Notes under the pieces: model-generated
What the model saw: only the letters and a program-made list of their open reading frames with translations
The model's database searches: none
Told to the model about the DNA's origin: nothing
Made by a program: the position numbers and the translations under genes
Shown here: one piece after another, positions 23,050 to 31,097 of the stretch
Position numbering within the stretch: position 1 is the stretch's first letter
How the letters are laid out: every line of letters begins with the position of its first letter
NCBI GenBank assembly: GCA_039586035.1
Contig: JBDHLD010000010.1
Location: 1-64,000, forward strand
Source: JBDHHQ01 sp039586035
GTDB taxonomy: Bacteria > Gemmatimonadota > Gemmatimonadetes > Longimicrobiales > Gaopeijiaceae
Reading direction: 5' to 3'
Length of the DNA: 64,000 nt

Positions 23050-24186
23050 ATGACCGTACAGGAGCAGTCCACGAGCGTCGTCCCAGGGCCCCGCCTGCTC
23101 CTCGGGCCAGGGCCATCCCCCGTGGACCTCCGCGTGCGCGAGGCCATGGCGCGACCGACGGTCGGCCACCTCGACCCGTCGTTCCTCGCGCTGATGGACG
23201 ACGTCAACGGGCGGCTCCGTCACCTCTTCGGCACCGGGAACACCACGACCTTTCCCCTATCGGCCACGGGGTCGGCGGGCATGGAGGCTTCGCTGTCCAA
23301 CATCCTGGAGCCGGGCGACGTGGCGATCGTCGGCGTCTGTGGCGTCTTCGGCGCCAGACTGGCCGAGATGGCGCGTCGCATGGGTGCGGACGTCGTAACC
23401 GTCGAAAGCGACTGGGGGAGACCTCTCGATCCGCAGCAGATGATCGAGACCCTGCACGCCAACCCCGGCGCGCGAGCCGTGGCCCTGGTTCACGCCGAGA
23501 CGTCGACGGGGGTGTGGCAGCCCCTGGAAGAGATCGGCGCCGCCGTGCGGGAGACGGAGACCCTCTTGGTGGCGGACACGGTCACGTCCCTTGGCGGCGT
23601 GCCCGTGGAGGCCGACCGGGTCGGGATCGACGTGGCCTATTCGGGAACCCAGAAGTGCCTCGGCGTCCCACCCGGGCTCGCGCCCATAACGTTCTCACCT
23701 CGGGCTCTGGAGCGCATCCGGAGGCGCCGGCAACCCTGCCAGAGCTGGTATCTGGACGTGTCGCTGATCTCGGGATACCTGGGTCAGGAGCGGCGGTACC
23801 ATCACACGGCGCCCATCAACATGGTCTACGCCCTGCACGAAGGGCTGGTCATGATCCAGGAGGAAGGCCTGGGCGCTCGCTACACCCGGCATCTGGAGGT
23901 TGGCCGGGCGCTGCAGTCCGGACTCGAGGCGCGCGGCTTCGAGCTGTTCGCCGAGGAGGGCTACCGGCTGCCGCAGCTCACGAGCGCTCGATTGCCCGGG
24001 GGAGTGGAGGAGGCTCCACCGCGAAGGGCCCTGTTGGAGCGATTCGGCATCGAGGTGGGAGGCGGCCTCGGTCCGGTGACCGGCAAGATCTGGCGGATCG
24101 GCTTGATGGGAAGCGGTGCGACGCACGAGAATGTGGATCGATTGCTCGATGCGGTGGACCTGCTTCGCGAGGAGAGCGGTTGGTGA
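23050..24186 (+). CDS. Class V aminotransferase (alanine-glyoxylate / serine-pyruvate type)
   Basis: 378 residues, PLP-dependent fold type I. It begins GPRLLLGPGPSPVDLRVREAM, the standard opening of AGT-like enzymes. HLDPSFLALMDDV, SATGSAGMEASLSNIL and VHAETSTGVWQPLEEIG follow, then the cofactor site: an Asp in LLVADTVTSLGG and the Schiff-base Lys202 in SGTQKCLGVPPG. The HHTAPINMVYALHEGL block and a C-terminal GKIWRIGLMG are also typical. The likely reaction is transfer of an amino group from alanine or serine to glyoxylate or pyruvate. The ATG at 23050 is chosen over a GTG at 23011 by homology. The transglycosylase gene overlaps its stop by 4 bases. The 217-base gap upstream shows no confident promoter. 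Confidence 0.9.
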   Translation: MTVQEQSTSVVPGPRLLLGPGPSPVDLRVREAMARPTVGHLDPSFLALMDDVNGRLRHLFGTGNTTTFPLSATGSAGMEASLSNILEPGDVAIVGVCGVFGARLAEMARRMGADVVTVESDWGRPLDPQQMIETLHANPGARAVALVHAETSTGVWQPLEEIGAAVRETETLLVADTVTSLGGVPVEADRVGIDVAYSGTQKCLGVPPGLAPITFSPRALERIRRRRQPCQSWYLDVSLISGYLGQERRYHHTAPINMVYALHEGLVMIQEEGLGARYTRHLEVGRALQSGLEARGFELFAEEGYRLPQLTSARLPGGVEEAPPRRALLERFGIEVGGGLGPVTGKIWRIGLMGSGATHENVDRLLDAVDLLREESGW

Positions 24187-25592
24187 TCAGGGCCTTGGCA
24201 GTGCTGACCCTGCTGGCCGCGGCGGCGTGCACACGAGTGGGCGCACCCGCCCCGCTCCCCACGCCGGACCCCGGTCCTGACGCCAGGCCGTCCGACGGAG
24301 GCGGCGCCGGCGTCGACGGCGCGCGACCCGGCGAGAGACCGCCTTCGGGTGAAGGGATGCTCCCGGCAACCGATGCCTCGGGCACGGGGGTTTCCTGGCC
24401 GGACCCGGTGACGACGGGTCCCTGGTCCGAGCGAGCCGAGTTCGTGGACCGGCAGGCCTGGTATCAGGAGCTTTGGACGGGGCGGGGCCGCGGGAACTTC
24501 GCCCGCTACCTGGAGCGCATGGGTGCCTATGAGGACATGGTGGCTCGGGAGCTGGTGGCCCGGGATCTGCCCCCGTCGCTCCGCTACCTGCCCGTCATCG
24601 AAAGCGGCTACAACCCGACGGCCGTGAGCTGGGCCGGGGCGGTAGGGCTCTGGCAGCTCATGTCGGGGACTGCTCGAGACGCCGGGCTCACCGTCAACGC
24701 GGTGGTGGACGAGCGCCGCGACCCGTATCGGGCCACACAGGTGGCGCTCAGCTTTCTGGATGAGTTGTATGGGCGTTTCCAGAGCTGGCCTTTGGCCTTG
24801 TCCGCGTACAACGGCGGGCCCGGGAGAGTGGCGCGCCTGGCACGCCGCCATGCCCCGGGACTCGAGTACGGGGACAGCGTCTACTTCGTCATCCGGCCGC
24901 ATCTGCCTCGGGAGACACGGGACTTCGTCCCCAAGCTCATGGCGGCGGTGGCTCTCGCCCGGGATCCGGCCGGTCACGGCTTCGGCGACGTGCAGCCCCT
25001 GGAGCCGCTGAGTTGGGAGGCGGTCTCGGTGCCCGACGCCACGTCGGTCGACGTGCTCGCGTCTGCGGCGGAGGTGGATCAGGACGTGGTGGAGCGTCTG
25101 AACCCCCAACTGGTGAGGGGATTCACGCCGGCCGGTCGCGAGACGACCGTCCGCGTGCCCGCCGGCTCGGCGGCGACGTTCGCGGCCAACTACGCGCTGA
25201 TCCCCCCCGACGAGCGCGTGACCTTCCTGGAGCACAAGGTGGTGCGCGGAGATACGTTCTGGGACATCGCACGGGCGTACGGCGTGTCCCTCGCCGTGCT
25301 GGAGGCTGCCAACCCCCACACCTCACCCAGGCGGCTTCAGATCGGGCAGTGGCTGGTCGTCCCTCGGGCGCCCGAGCCGGGTCACGAGGGCCGGGCGGCG
25401 CCTGCGGCTACGCGAGTGGCCTCGGCCCCCGGCAGCGGAGGGGTGGACGCGACGCACGTCGTGCGCCGGGGCGACACCCTTTGGGACATCGCCCGCGCCT
25501 ACGGGGTCGGAGTCGGCGAGCTGCGGCGGTGGAATGGCTTGGCGGAGGGCGACGTGATTCGGCCCGGAGACCGGCTGACGGTCAGGCAGTAG
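24183..25592 (+). CDS. MltD-like lytic transglycosylase lipoprotein with two LysM domains
   Basis: 469 residues. A short signal ends in LLAAAAC, so Cys at about 16 should be lipidated. A disordered Pro/Gly/Asp linker follows. The SLT domain (about 115-260) has the catalytic Glu140 in VIESGYNP, then AVGLWQLMSGTARDAGL and LALSAYNGGPGRVARL. Two LysM repeats (about 349-394 and 425-469) each contain RGDT-WDIARAYGV and bind glycan. The enzyme cuts the glycan strand to 1,6-anhydromuramic ends. The start is GTG overlapping the aminotransferase stop (GTGA); no other start fits the signal peptide. The 3' end overlaps the convergent moaC by 11 bases. Confidence 0.9.
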   Translation: MIRALAVLTLLAAAACTRVGAPAPLPTPDPGPDARPSDGGGAGVDGARPGERPPSGEGMLPATDASGTGVSWPDPVTTGPWSERAEFVDRQAWYQELWTGRGRGNFARYLERMGAYEDMVARELVARDLPPSLRYLPVIESGYNPTAVSWAGAVGLWQLMSGTARDAGLTVNAVVDERRDPYRATQVALSFLDELYGRFQSWPLALSAYNGGPGRVARLARRHAPGLEYGDSVYFVIRPHLPRETRDFVPKLMAAVALARDPAGHGFGDVQPLEPLSWEAVSVPDATSVDVLASAAEVDQDVVERLNPQLVRGFTPAGRETTVRVPAGSAATFAANYALIPPDERVTFLEHKVVRGDTFWDIARAYGVSLAVLEAANPHTSPRRLQIGQWLVVPRAPEPGHEGRAAPAATRVASAPGSGGVDATHVVRRGDTLWDIARAYGVGVGELRRWNGLAEGDVIRPGDRLTVRQ

Positions 25593-26097
25593 GCTCGTCC
25601 ACGGCGTCGGTCGACGCCCTCCAGGTACCGCTCTTCCCCCCCTCCTTGCTGATCAGCTTCACGTCACGCACGACCATGCCTTTGTCCAAGGCCTTGGCCA
25701 TATCGTAGACGGTCAACAGCGCCAGGGACGCGGCTACGAGCGCCTCCATCTCCACGCCGGTCTGACCGGCGATCCGGGCCTCGGCCCGGGCCACGACACC
25801 CGGCAGGGTCGTGTCCAGACTCAGATCCACCGAGACGGACGCGCCGGGGAGGGCGTGGCACAGGGGGATGAGCTCGGCGGTGCGCTTCCCCGCCATGATC
25901 CCCGCCAAGCGGGCCACCTGGAGGGCGTCGCCCTTCGGGCCGCGCCCATCACGGACCGCCTGGAAGGCCGCCTCGGACATCTCGATCCGGCCCTCGGCGA
26001 CGGCGGTGCGGTGCGTGACCGCCTTGTCGCTCACGTCCACCATGCGGGGCTGCCCCTCCGCGTCCAGGTGGGTCAGCCGGGGAGTGGGGTCGTTCAC
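25582..26097 (-). CDS. moaC: Cyclic pyranopterin monophosphate synthase MoaC
   Basis: 171 residues. It carries out the second step of molybdopterin synthesis, making cyclic pyranopterin monophosphate from the MoaA product. MVDVSDKAVTHRTAVAEGRI opens the fold. Lys55 in KGDALQ, then Asp132 and Lys135 in VYDMAKALDK, match E. coli Lys51, Asp128 and Lys131. LIPLCHALPG and the final SKEGGKSGTW are also family marks. The start is GTG at 26097, with AGAGGA about 9 bases ahead. No moaA or moaB is adjacent. It lies 47 bases after holB on the same strand, so it may be the last gene of the fts cluster transcript. Confidence 0.95.
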   Translation of the reverse strand: MNDPTPRLTHLDAEGQPRMVDVSDKAVTHRTAVAEGRIEMSEAAFQAVRDGRGPKGDALQVARLAGIMAGKRTAELIPLCHALPGASVSVDLSLDTTLPGVVARAEARIAGQTGVEMEALVAASLALLTVYDMAKALDKGMVVRDVKLISKEGGKSGTWRASTDAVDEPTA

Positions 26098-26144
26098 GTC
26101 ACGTTCCTCTCGGTCGGGCCCGTCGGCGGTCCCCCGCCGGCTGC

Positions 26145-27299
26145 TCAGTGTGCTGGCCCGGTGCGTGCCAGATGCCGTTGCAGGTCCCTGAGCAAGCCGG
26201 CGACGATGAGTTGTGGGTTCACGTTGCCCGCCGCCAGGATACGGGCGTGGTCCAGCGCCTCGAGTGCCCGTGCCGGCTGGGCTGGATGGATGGCGCCCTC
26301 GCGCACGGCGCTTTCCAGGGTATCGCGGGCGTCTATGTTCACGATCGCGTCCGGAACGCCGGCGGCGGCCGCACCCAGGTCCCGGAGCCACCCCTCCAGC
26401 GCCGAGAAGAGGCCGGTCAGGGCGCGGGCTCGGGACACGCCGAACCCCAGCGCCGGTCCAAAGGCGGCGCCGCGACGGTCGCTCAAGCCCGCGCGCAGCA
26501 GGCGGAACGCGTCCCGTCGCGTCCGCTCGAGCGGGCCGGGCTCGCCCTCGTCGCCGAGAAAGCCCAGCGCCCGCCCGATAGCCCCCTGCGAGAGCAGCGC
26601 CGCCCGTTCGGCCTCGTCGGGGTCAGCCCCCGCCCGGGCCACGAGGAAATCGCTGACCTCCGAGGCGGTCAGGGCCGGCACGTGGAGCGGCAGGGTCCTC
26701 GAACGAATCGTCGGGAGCAGACGCCCGGGTTCGCCGGACGTCAGGATGAACCAGGTGTGGGAGGGGGGCTCCTCGAGAAGCTTGAGGATGGCGTTGGCAG
26801 CCTCCGGGCTGGCCTCCTGGGGGACGAGCTCCTCGGCGCGGGAGATGACGAACACCTGCCGGTGGGCCATGGCCGGCCGCTGGACTGCCTTTCTGCGCAG
26901 GGTCTGCACCGCGGCCAGGTACAGCCCCTTGGGCTCGTCGTCCTGAAGCGACCGCAGGGGCTGGTTCCTCCACTCGGCCAGGGCCTGCGCCCTGGCGTCT
27001 TCCAGCGCTCCGCGCAGGCGGTCCCCCGACACCCCCTTCGGCCGCGCCAGGGGGAAGTACCAGTGGACGTCCGGATGCTCCAGCCTGGCGGAGAGGTGGC
27101 ATTGGCGGCAGGTGTCGCAGGGACCCTCGGGCCCCGGCGCCTCGCAGACCGCGAGCTGCGCGGCCCACAGAGCGAGGCGCTGCTTCCCGACGCCGGGAGC
27201 GCCGTGCAGCAGGAGCGGACCGGGCAGGCCTCCGCGGGAGAGGGCGCTGGCCAGCAGCCCGCGGGCCCGGACGTGACCTTGGACCGGATGCAGCTTCAC
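26145..27299 (-). CDS. holB: DNA polymerase III delta-prime subunit (clamp loader)
   Basis: 384 residues. It is part of the clamp loader that places the sliding clamp on DNA. A P-loop GAPGVGKQR is at 33-41. The four-Cys zinc module is present (Cys52, 61, 64, 67), and the LLEEPPSHTWFILTSGEPGRLLPTIRSRTL block is typical. The Walker B acidic box is replaced by ISRAEEL and the usual SRC motif reads SRT, consistent with the non-hydrolysing delta-prime role rather than DnaX. The GTG start overlaps the stop of the envC-like gene (GTGA), and no further upstream start is sensible. The C-terminal collar helices are present. Confidence 0.88.
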   Translation of the reverse strand: MKLHPVQGHVRARGLLASALSRGGLPGPLLLHGAPGVGKQRLALWAAQLAVCEAPGPEGPCDTCRQCHLSARLEHPDVHWYFPLARPKGVSGDRLRGALEDARAQALAEWRNQPLRSLQDDEPKGLYLAAVQTLRRKAVQRPAMAHRQVFVISRAEELVPQEASPEAANAILKLLEEPPSHTWFILTSGEPGRLLPTIRSRTLPLHVPALTASEVSDFLVARAGADPDEAERAALLSQGAIGRALGFLGDEGEPGPLERTRRDAFRLLRAGLSDRRGAAFGPALGFGVSRARALTGLFSALEGWLRDLGAAAAGVPDAIVNIDARDTLESAVREGAIHPAQPARALEALDHARILAAGNVNPQLIVAGLLRDLQRHLARTGPAH

Positions 27300-28555
27300 G
27301 GTGCGCCCTCGGGGGGCTTGAGCCAGCGCAGCGGATCCAGGGCCTGGGGCGCGGTGCCGTCCACCGGGCCTCGGATCTGGAACTCCATGTGAGCCCCCTC
27401 CGGCGTCTGACGCCCTCCCACGGTGCCCACGATCTGGCCCTGCTCCAGGTCCCGCCCCTCGACCACGCCGACGTCCTGGAGGTAGAGGTAGAGCGTGTAG
27501 AACCCGTCGCCGTGGCTCACGACCACGGTTGGGCCGTAGCCCTCGAAAGGGCCGGCCAGCACGACGCGACCGGGCATGACGGCACGCACTGGAGTTCCGG
27601 TCGGTGCCCCGATCCCCAACCCGTTCCACCTCAGCACGATCCCGTTCGGACGCTCCTCCCGCCCGAATCGATAGACGATGCTTCCCTCGACCGGCCAATC
27701 CAGGGATCCTTCGTCGAGCGCTTCGAAACCGGTGGTGGCCGAGGGCAGGGTCACCTCCCGGGGCGCGTCCCCGACGCGCGTGGCCTCCAGGTCCTCGAGG
27801 AGACCTTCGAGGTGGGCGTGGTCGGCATCGAGTTTCTCGATCCGTCCCTGCCTGAGCGCCTCTTCCGAGCGATACTCGTTCAGCATGCGCTGATGGGTCG
27901 CCTCGACGTTGCGCAGCTCGGTAAGCTCGTCCTCCTTGAGCCTGCGGAGGCGCTCGAGCTCGACCAGGCTCTGCTGCAGCTCCCGGTCCTGGAGCACCAG
28001 GGAGGACTCGAGCTGGCTCACCCGGTCCACGAGAGCGCGGTCGTACGCCGCGATCAGGCGCAGGTACCGGTATCGGTTCAGCAGATTCGAGAACGAGTCC
28101 GCTCCCAGGAGCACGCGAACCGTGTGCATCGGCCCGTCTTTGTAGATGAGTCGCAGCCGCTCGTTCAGCGTGAGCTGGCTCGATCTGAGCCGGTCCCGCG
28201 TGGCCGCGAGGTCCGTGCTGGTTCGCTGGTTCTGCATCGCCACCGCTTCGACCTGGAAATCCACCTCGGCAAGCACGGACCGGGAGGCCGAAAGCTGCCG
28301 CTCGACGTTGCGAAGCTCGGCCGAGGCGTCGCGCGCCCGGGTTCTGAGACCGTCCATTTCGCCCTGGAGCTGCATGCGCTCCGTGCGGATCTCCTCGAGG
28401 CGTCTCTGGCTGGCCAGGATGTCGCGCGTGACGTCGGGCTCCTGCGCGCCGACGCTTCCCGTCGGGACCCACGCCAGGACCAGGGCGGCGAACGGCATCC
28501 AACGGACGTGATGGGCGACCGGCGGCCTGCGAGGGGCGCGTCCTTCCCGTCTCAT
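27296..28555 (-). CDS. envC: EnvC-like murein hydrolase activator (degenerate LytM)
   Basis: 419 residues. A signal peptide (FAALVLAWVPTGSVGAQ) is followed by long coiled coils (about 35-260, heptad-rich Glu/Leu/Arg) and a C-terminal LytM domain (about 290-405). The LytM zinc residues are lost. The first His/Asp pair is replaced within LGIGAPTGTPV, YAHL reads YLYL, and HLHFE reads AHMEF. This is how EnvC works: it does not cut but activates amidases at the division site under FtsEX control. It lies 1 base after ftsX and overlaps holB, so the order ftsE-ftsX-envC matches the functional complex. Confidence 0.88.
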   Translation of the reverse strand: MRREGRAPRRPPVAHHVRWMPFAALVLAWVPTGSVGAQEPDVTRDILASQRRLEEIRTERMQLQGEMDGLRTRARDASAELRNVERQLSASRSVLAEVDFQVEAVAMQNQRTSTDLAATRDRLRSSQLTLNERLRLIYKDGPMHTVRVLLGADSFSNLLNRYRYLRLIAAYDRALVDRVSQLESSLVLQDRELQQSLVELERLRRLKEDELTELRNVEATHQRMLNEYRSEEALRQGRIEKLDADHAHLEGLLEDLEATRVGDAPREVTLPSATTGFEALDEGSLDWPVEGSIVYRFGREERPNGIVLRWNGLGIGAPTGTPVRAVMPGRVVLAGPFEGYGPTVVVSHGDGFYTLYLYLQDVGVVEGRDLEQGQIVGTVGGRQTPEGAHMEFQIRGPVDGTAPQALDPLRWLKPPEGAP

Positions 28556-28556
28556 C

Positions 28557-29414
28557 TCACACCTCGCGCACGTGGCGCCGCACGGCGGCGCCACTGGCGA
28601 CGAGACCGAAGAGCATCCCCGCCATGAGGCCGCCTGCGACCCATTCGGTGGGAAGCCACGCGAGCTCGAACAAGAGCTCGGTGACGGCGCGGAACGTGAC
28701 GTACGCCAACCCGGCCGCCGCGACCCCGCCCAGGAGGCCCGTGAGGGCTCCCTCGATCAGGAACGGCCGACGGATGAATCCGTCGCGGGCGCCGACGAGT
28801 CGCATGACGTAGATCTCGTCGCGCCGCGCAAAGACGGCCAGCCGGACGGCCGTCCCGATGATGAGCGCGGCCGAGAGCGCGAAGGCCAGTCCCAGGACGG
28901 ACGTGGCGGCGGCGCCCATGCGCCGGAGCAGGTACAGCTTGTCCAGCCACTCCCTGCCGAACCGCACGTCCTCGGCGACCGGGTAGGAGGCGGCCCGGTC
29001 GGCGACGCGGGCCACGGCGTTCGGCGTGCGACTTCGGGGATGGAGGGAGATCTCCAGGGACGCAGGCAGCGGGTTCACATCGAGGTCGGTGAAGAGGTCA
29101 CCGAATTCGGGCAGCTCGGCCTGGGCGTCCTCGAGGGCCTGCTCCTTGCTGACGAACTCGACGCCCTCGACCTCGGGCATGCTGGTCAGCTCCTCCTTCG
29201 CCAGCTCCAGGTCCACTGGATCACCGTCGTCCCGCAGGTAGACGACCAGCTCCACACGCTCTTCGACGCTCGCGAGAGCGATCTGCATGTTGTGGGCGAC
29301 CAGGGCGAAGAGGCCGACGACATAGAGGGCGAGCCCCACCATGGCCGCGGATAGACCCGTGAGCACGGGGGCCCGCCGAAACCCCGCGATCGCTTCTCGT
29401 AGGGCGTAGCTCAT
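28557..29414 (-). CDS. ftsX: Cell division ABC permease FtsX
   Basis: 285 residues with the FtsX plan. A cytoplasmic start (LREAIAGFRRAPVLTGLSAAM) leads into a first membrane helix, then a periplasmic loop of about 110 residues that should contact the EnvC coiled coil, then three more helices. The conserved LRRMGAAATSVLGLAFALSAALIIGTAVRLAVFARRDE-type junction is present in pieces around residues 170-205, and EIYVMRLVGA marks the coupling helix. It overlaps ftsE by 4 bases and abuts envC. Together they couple ATP hydrolysis in the cytoplasm to cell-wall cutting at the septum. Confidence 0.93.
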   Translation of the reverse strand: MSYALREAIAGFRRAPVLTGLSAAMVGLALYVVGLFALVAHNMQIALASVEERVELVVYLRDDGDPVDLELAKEELTSMPEVEGVEFVSKEQALEDAQAELPEFGDLFTDLDVNPLPASLEISLHPRSRTPNAVARVADRAASYPVAEDVRFGREWLDKLYLLRRMGAAATSVLGLAFALSAALIIGTAVRLAVFARRDEIYVMRLVGARDGFIRRPFLIEGALTGLLGGVAAAGLAYVTFRAVTELLFELAWLPTEWVAGGLMAGMLFGLVASGAAVRRHVREV

Positions 29415-30094
29415 CGACCGTTCGTGTCGGCTGCCGAGTCGTAGACGAGGCGTCCCTGATCCAGCTCGAGCAGCCGGACGTGGGGGTAGCTGCGGACGAG
29501 CTCGAGATCATGGGTCGCAACGAGGACGGCGGTGCCCCGGGCGTTGATGTCCCAGAACAGATCGATCACGCCACGGGTCGCCCGCTCGTCGAGGTTGCCG
29601 GTGGGCTCGTCTGCCAGGAGGACCACGGGATCGTTGGCCAGGGCACGGGCGATGGCCACGCGCTGGCGCTCTCCCCCCGAAAGCTCGTCCACCGAGGCAC
29701 CACCCTTGGCCGCCAACCCCACCTGGCTGAGCAGGCGCTGGGTGCGGGGGACGATCTCGCTCCGTGGCGCGCCCGTGACCTCGAGGGCGAACGCCACGTT
29801 CTCTCGGGCCGTCCGCCCTGGAAGCAAGCGGAAATCCTGGAAGACGTGGCCCACGCGTCTCCTGACCTTCCAGACGTCACGCGCCGGCGTACGCTTGGAC
29901 GAGTACCCGCTCACGCGCACCTCGCCGCTCGTGGGTCGCTCCCCCAGGTGGATGAGGCGCATGGTCGTGGACTTGCCAGACCCGGAATGACCGGTGAGAA
30001 AGGCGAACTCCCCCTTCCGGATGTGGAAGGAGATACCGGCCACTGCCGGGGTTTCCGCCTTGTACTCCTTCGTGACGTTGGTGAGCTTGATCAC
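29411..30094 (-). CDS. ftsE: Cell division ATP-binding protein FtsE
   Basis: 227 residues, the ABC ATPase of FtsEX. Walker A is GHSGSGKST (35-43). The ABC signature LSGGERQRVAIARAL is at about 137-151, Walker B plus catalytic Glu is in VLLADEPTGNLD, and the switch His is in VATHDLEL. It is the first gene of the leftward ftsE-ftsX-envC-holB run. A possible terminator of pdxA lies just upstream, so the run may have its own promoter in the 34-base gap or inside pdxA, but I see no convincing box. Confidence 0.95.
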   Translation of the reverse strand: MIKLTNVTKEYKAETPAVAGISFHIRKGEFAFLTGHSGSGKSTTMRLIHLGERPTSGEVRVSGYSSKRTPARDVWKVRRRVGHVFQDFRLLPGRTARENVAFALEVTGAPRSEIVPRTQRLLSQVGLAAKGGASVDELSGGERQRVAIARALANDPVVLLADEPTGNLDERATRGVIDLFWDINARGTAVLVATHDLELVRSYPHVRLLELDQGRLVYDSAADTNGR

Positions 30095-30121
30095 GGCCGG
30101 AGAGTGTGCCAGGGAGCGCCC

Positions 30122-30155
30122 AAAAAAACTAGCTCTGGCCGGTGACGTGCGCCAG
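30122..30155 (-). terminator. Possible weak terminator at the end of pdxA
   Basis: On the minus strand CTGGC (30155-30151) and GCCAG (30139-30135) can pair. The stop codon follows within a few bases, then a run of seven T (30128-30122), the longest T run in this part of the window. The stem is short, so only partial termination is likely. Confidence 0.33.
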
Positions 30156-31082
30156 CCGGTGAGCCATGCTCAGGGCCTCTACCGTCGATGAAGGGTCGGC
30201 CACGCCGCGCCCCGCGATGTCGAAGGCCGTACCGTGGTCCGGAGACGTGCGAACGAACGGCAGACCCAGCGTCACGTTCACCCCGCTCCCGAACGACACC
30301 GTCTTGAAGGCGGCCATCCCGACGTCGTGGTAGGGAGCCACCACGGCATCGAACTCGCCCTCGATCGCGCGCCTGAACACCGTGTCCGCCGGGATAGGCC
30401 CGTGGACCGAAAGCTGGTGGTCCCGGAGGCGCGCGACGGTCGGAGCCAGGATCCCTGCCTCCTCATCTCCGAACAGACCCCCGTCCGAGGCGTGAGGATT
30501 CAGGGCGCACAAGGCGACCTGCGGGTCGGAGATGCCCCAGCCCTCCCTGAGCGCTTCGATCAGAAGGCGAGTCTGGGTTTCCAGCAGGCGGCCGGTCAGC
30601 CGCTCGGGAACCGCCCGAAGCGGCAGGTGGGTGGTGGCGAGGAGCACCCGCAGCGCCCCGCCGAGTCGCGTGCGCTCGGCCGCCATCAACATCCCGACGA
30701 CGGAGGCGGCGGTGAGGTGCTGGAGCATCTCCGTCTGGCCCGGGACGTCCCACCCGGCCGCCCGCAGGGCGGGTTTGCTCACCGGTCCGGTCACCACGGC
30801 GGCCACCTCTCCGGCCACGGCCATGCGCACGGCCTCTTCCACGGCCCGAGCCGACACCCTCCCCGCCGATGCCTCGGAGCCGTCGAATCGGTCTACCGCG
30901 TGGAAGGGGAGGCCGCACGAGGAAGCCTCCTCGTGACCGAGGGCCAGGATGGAGGCATCGGGGTGCGCGTCGAGGAACGAACGGGCGGCAACCGGGGCCA
31001 GCTCGGGTCCGATGCCCCGAGGGTCTCCCAACGTCAGGGCGATGGGCTTGCTCAAGCTGGTCGGTATCGGTGGTGAGGCCAA
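30129..31082 (-). CDS. pdxA: 4-hydroxythreonine-4-phosphate dehydrogenase PdxA
   Basis: 317 residues. It oxidises 4-phosphohydroxythreonine in the DXP-dependent pathway to pyridoxal phosphate. It opens ALTLGDPRGIGPEL, has VTGPVSKPALRAAG at about 97-110, and the metal-ligand histidines in ATTHLPL, in PYHDVGM and in TSPDHGTAFDIAG. Length is usual. The start is TTG at 31082, with GGTGG upstream, 15 bases after the surA-like gene; a second TTG at 31055 is possible. The order surA-pdxA is the same as in enterobacteria, which suggests an old association. Confidence 0.94.
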   Translation of the reverse strand: MASPPIPTSLSKPIALTLGDPRGIGPELAPVAARSFLDAHPDASILALGHEEASSCGLPFHAVDRFDGSEASAGRVSARAVEEAVRMAVAGEVAAVVTGPVSKPALRAAGWDVPGQTEMLQHLTAASVVGMLMAAERTRLGGALRVLLATTHLPLRAVPERLTGRLLETQTRLLIEALREGWGISDPQVALCALNPHASDGGLFGDEEAGILAPTVARLRDHQLSVHGPIPADTVFRRAIEGEFDAVVAPYHDVGMAAFKTVSFGSGVNVTLGLPFVRTSPDHGTAFDIAGRGVADPSSTVEALSMAHRLAHVTGQS

Positions 31083-31097
31083 CGTGCCACCACCACG

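Noticed and set aside
23514..24182. Upstream extension of the transglycosylase frame
   Set aside because: It shadows the aminotransferase gene; the lipoprotein signal peptide begins exactly at the GTG at 24183.
27300..28502. Upstream extension of the holB frame, as if it were a 785-residue fusion protein
   Set aside because: The extra 400 codons are the shadow of the envC-like gene in another frame; the GTG at 27299 overlapping the envC stop is the sensible start.
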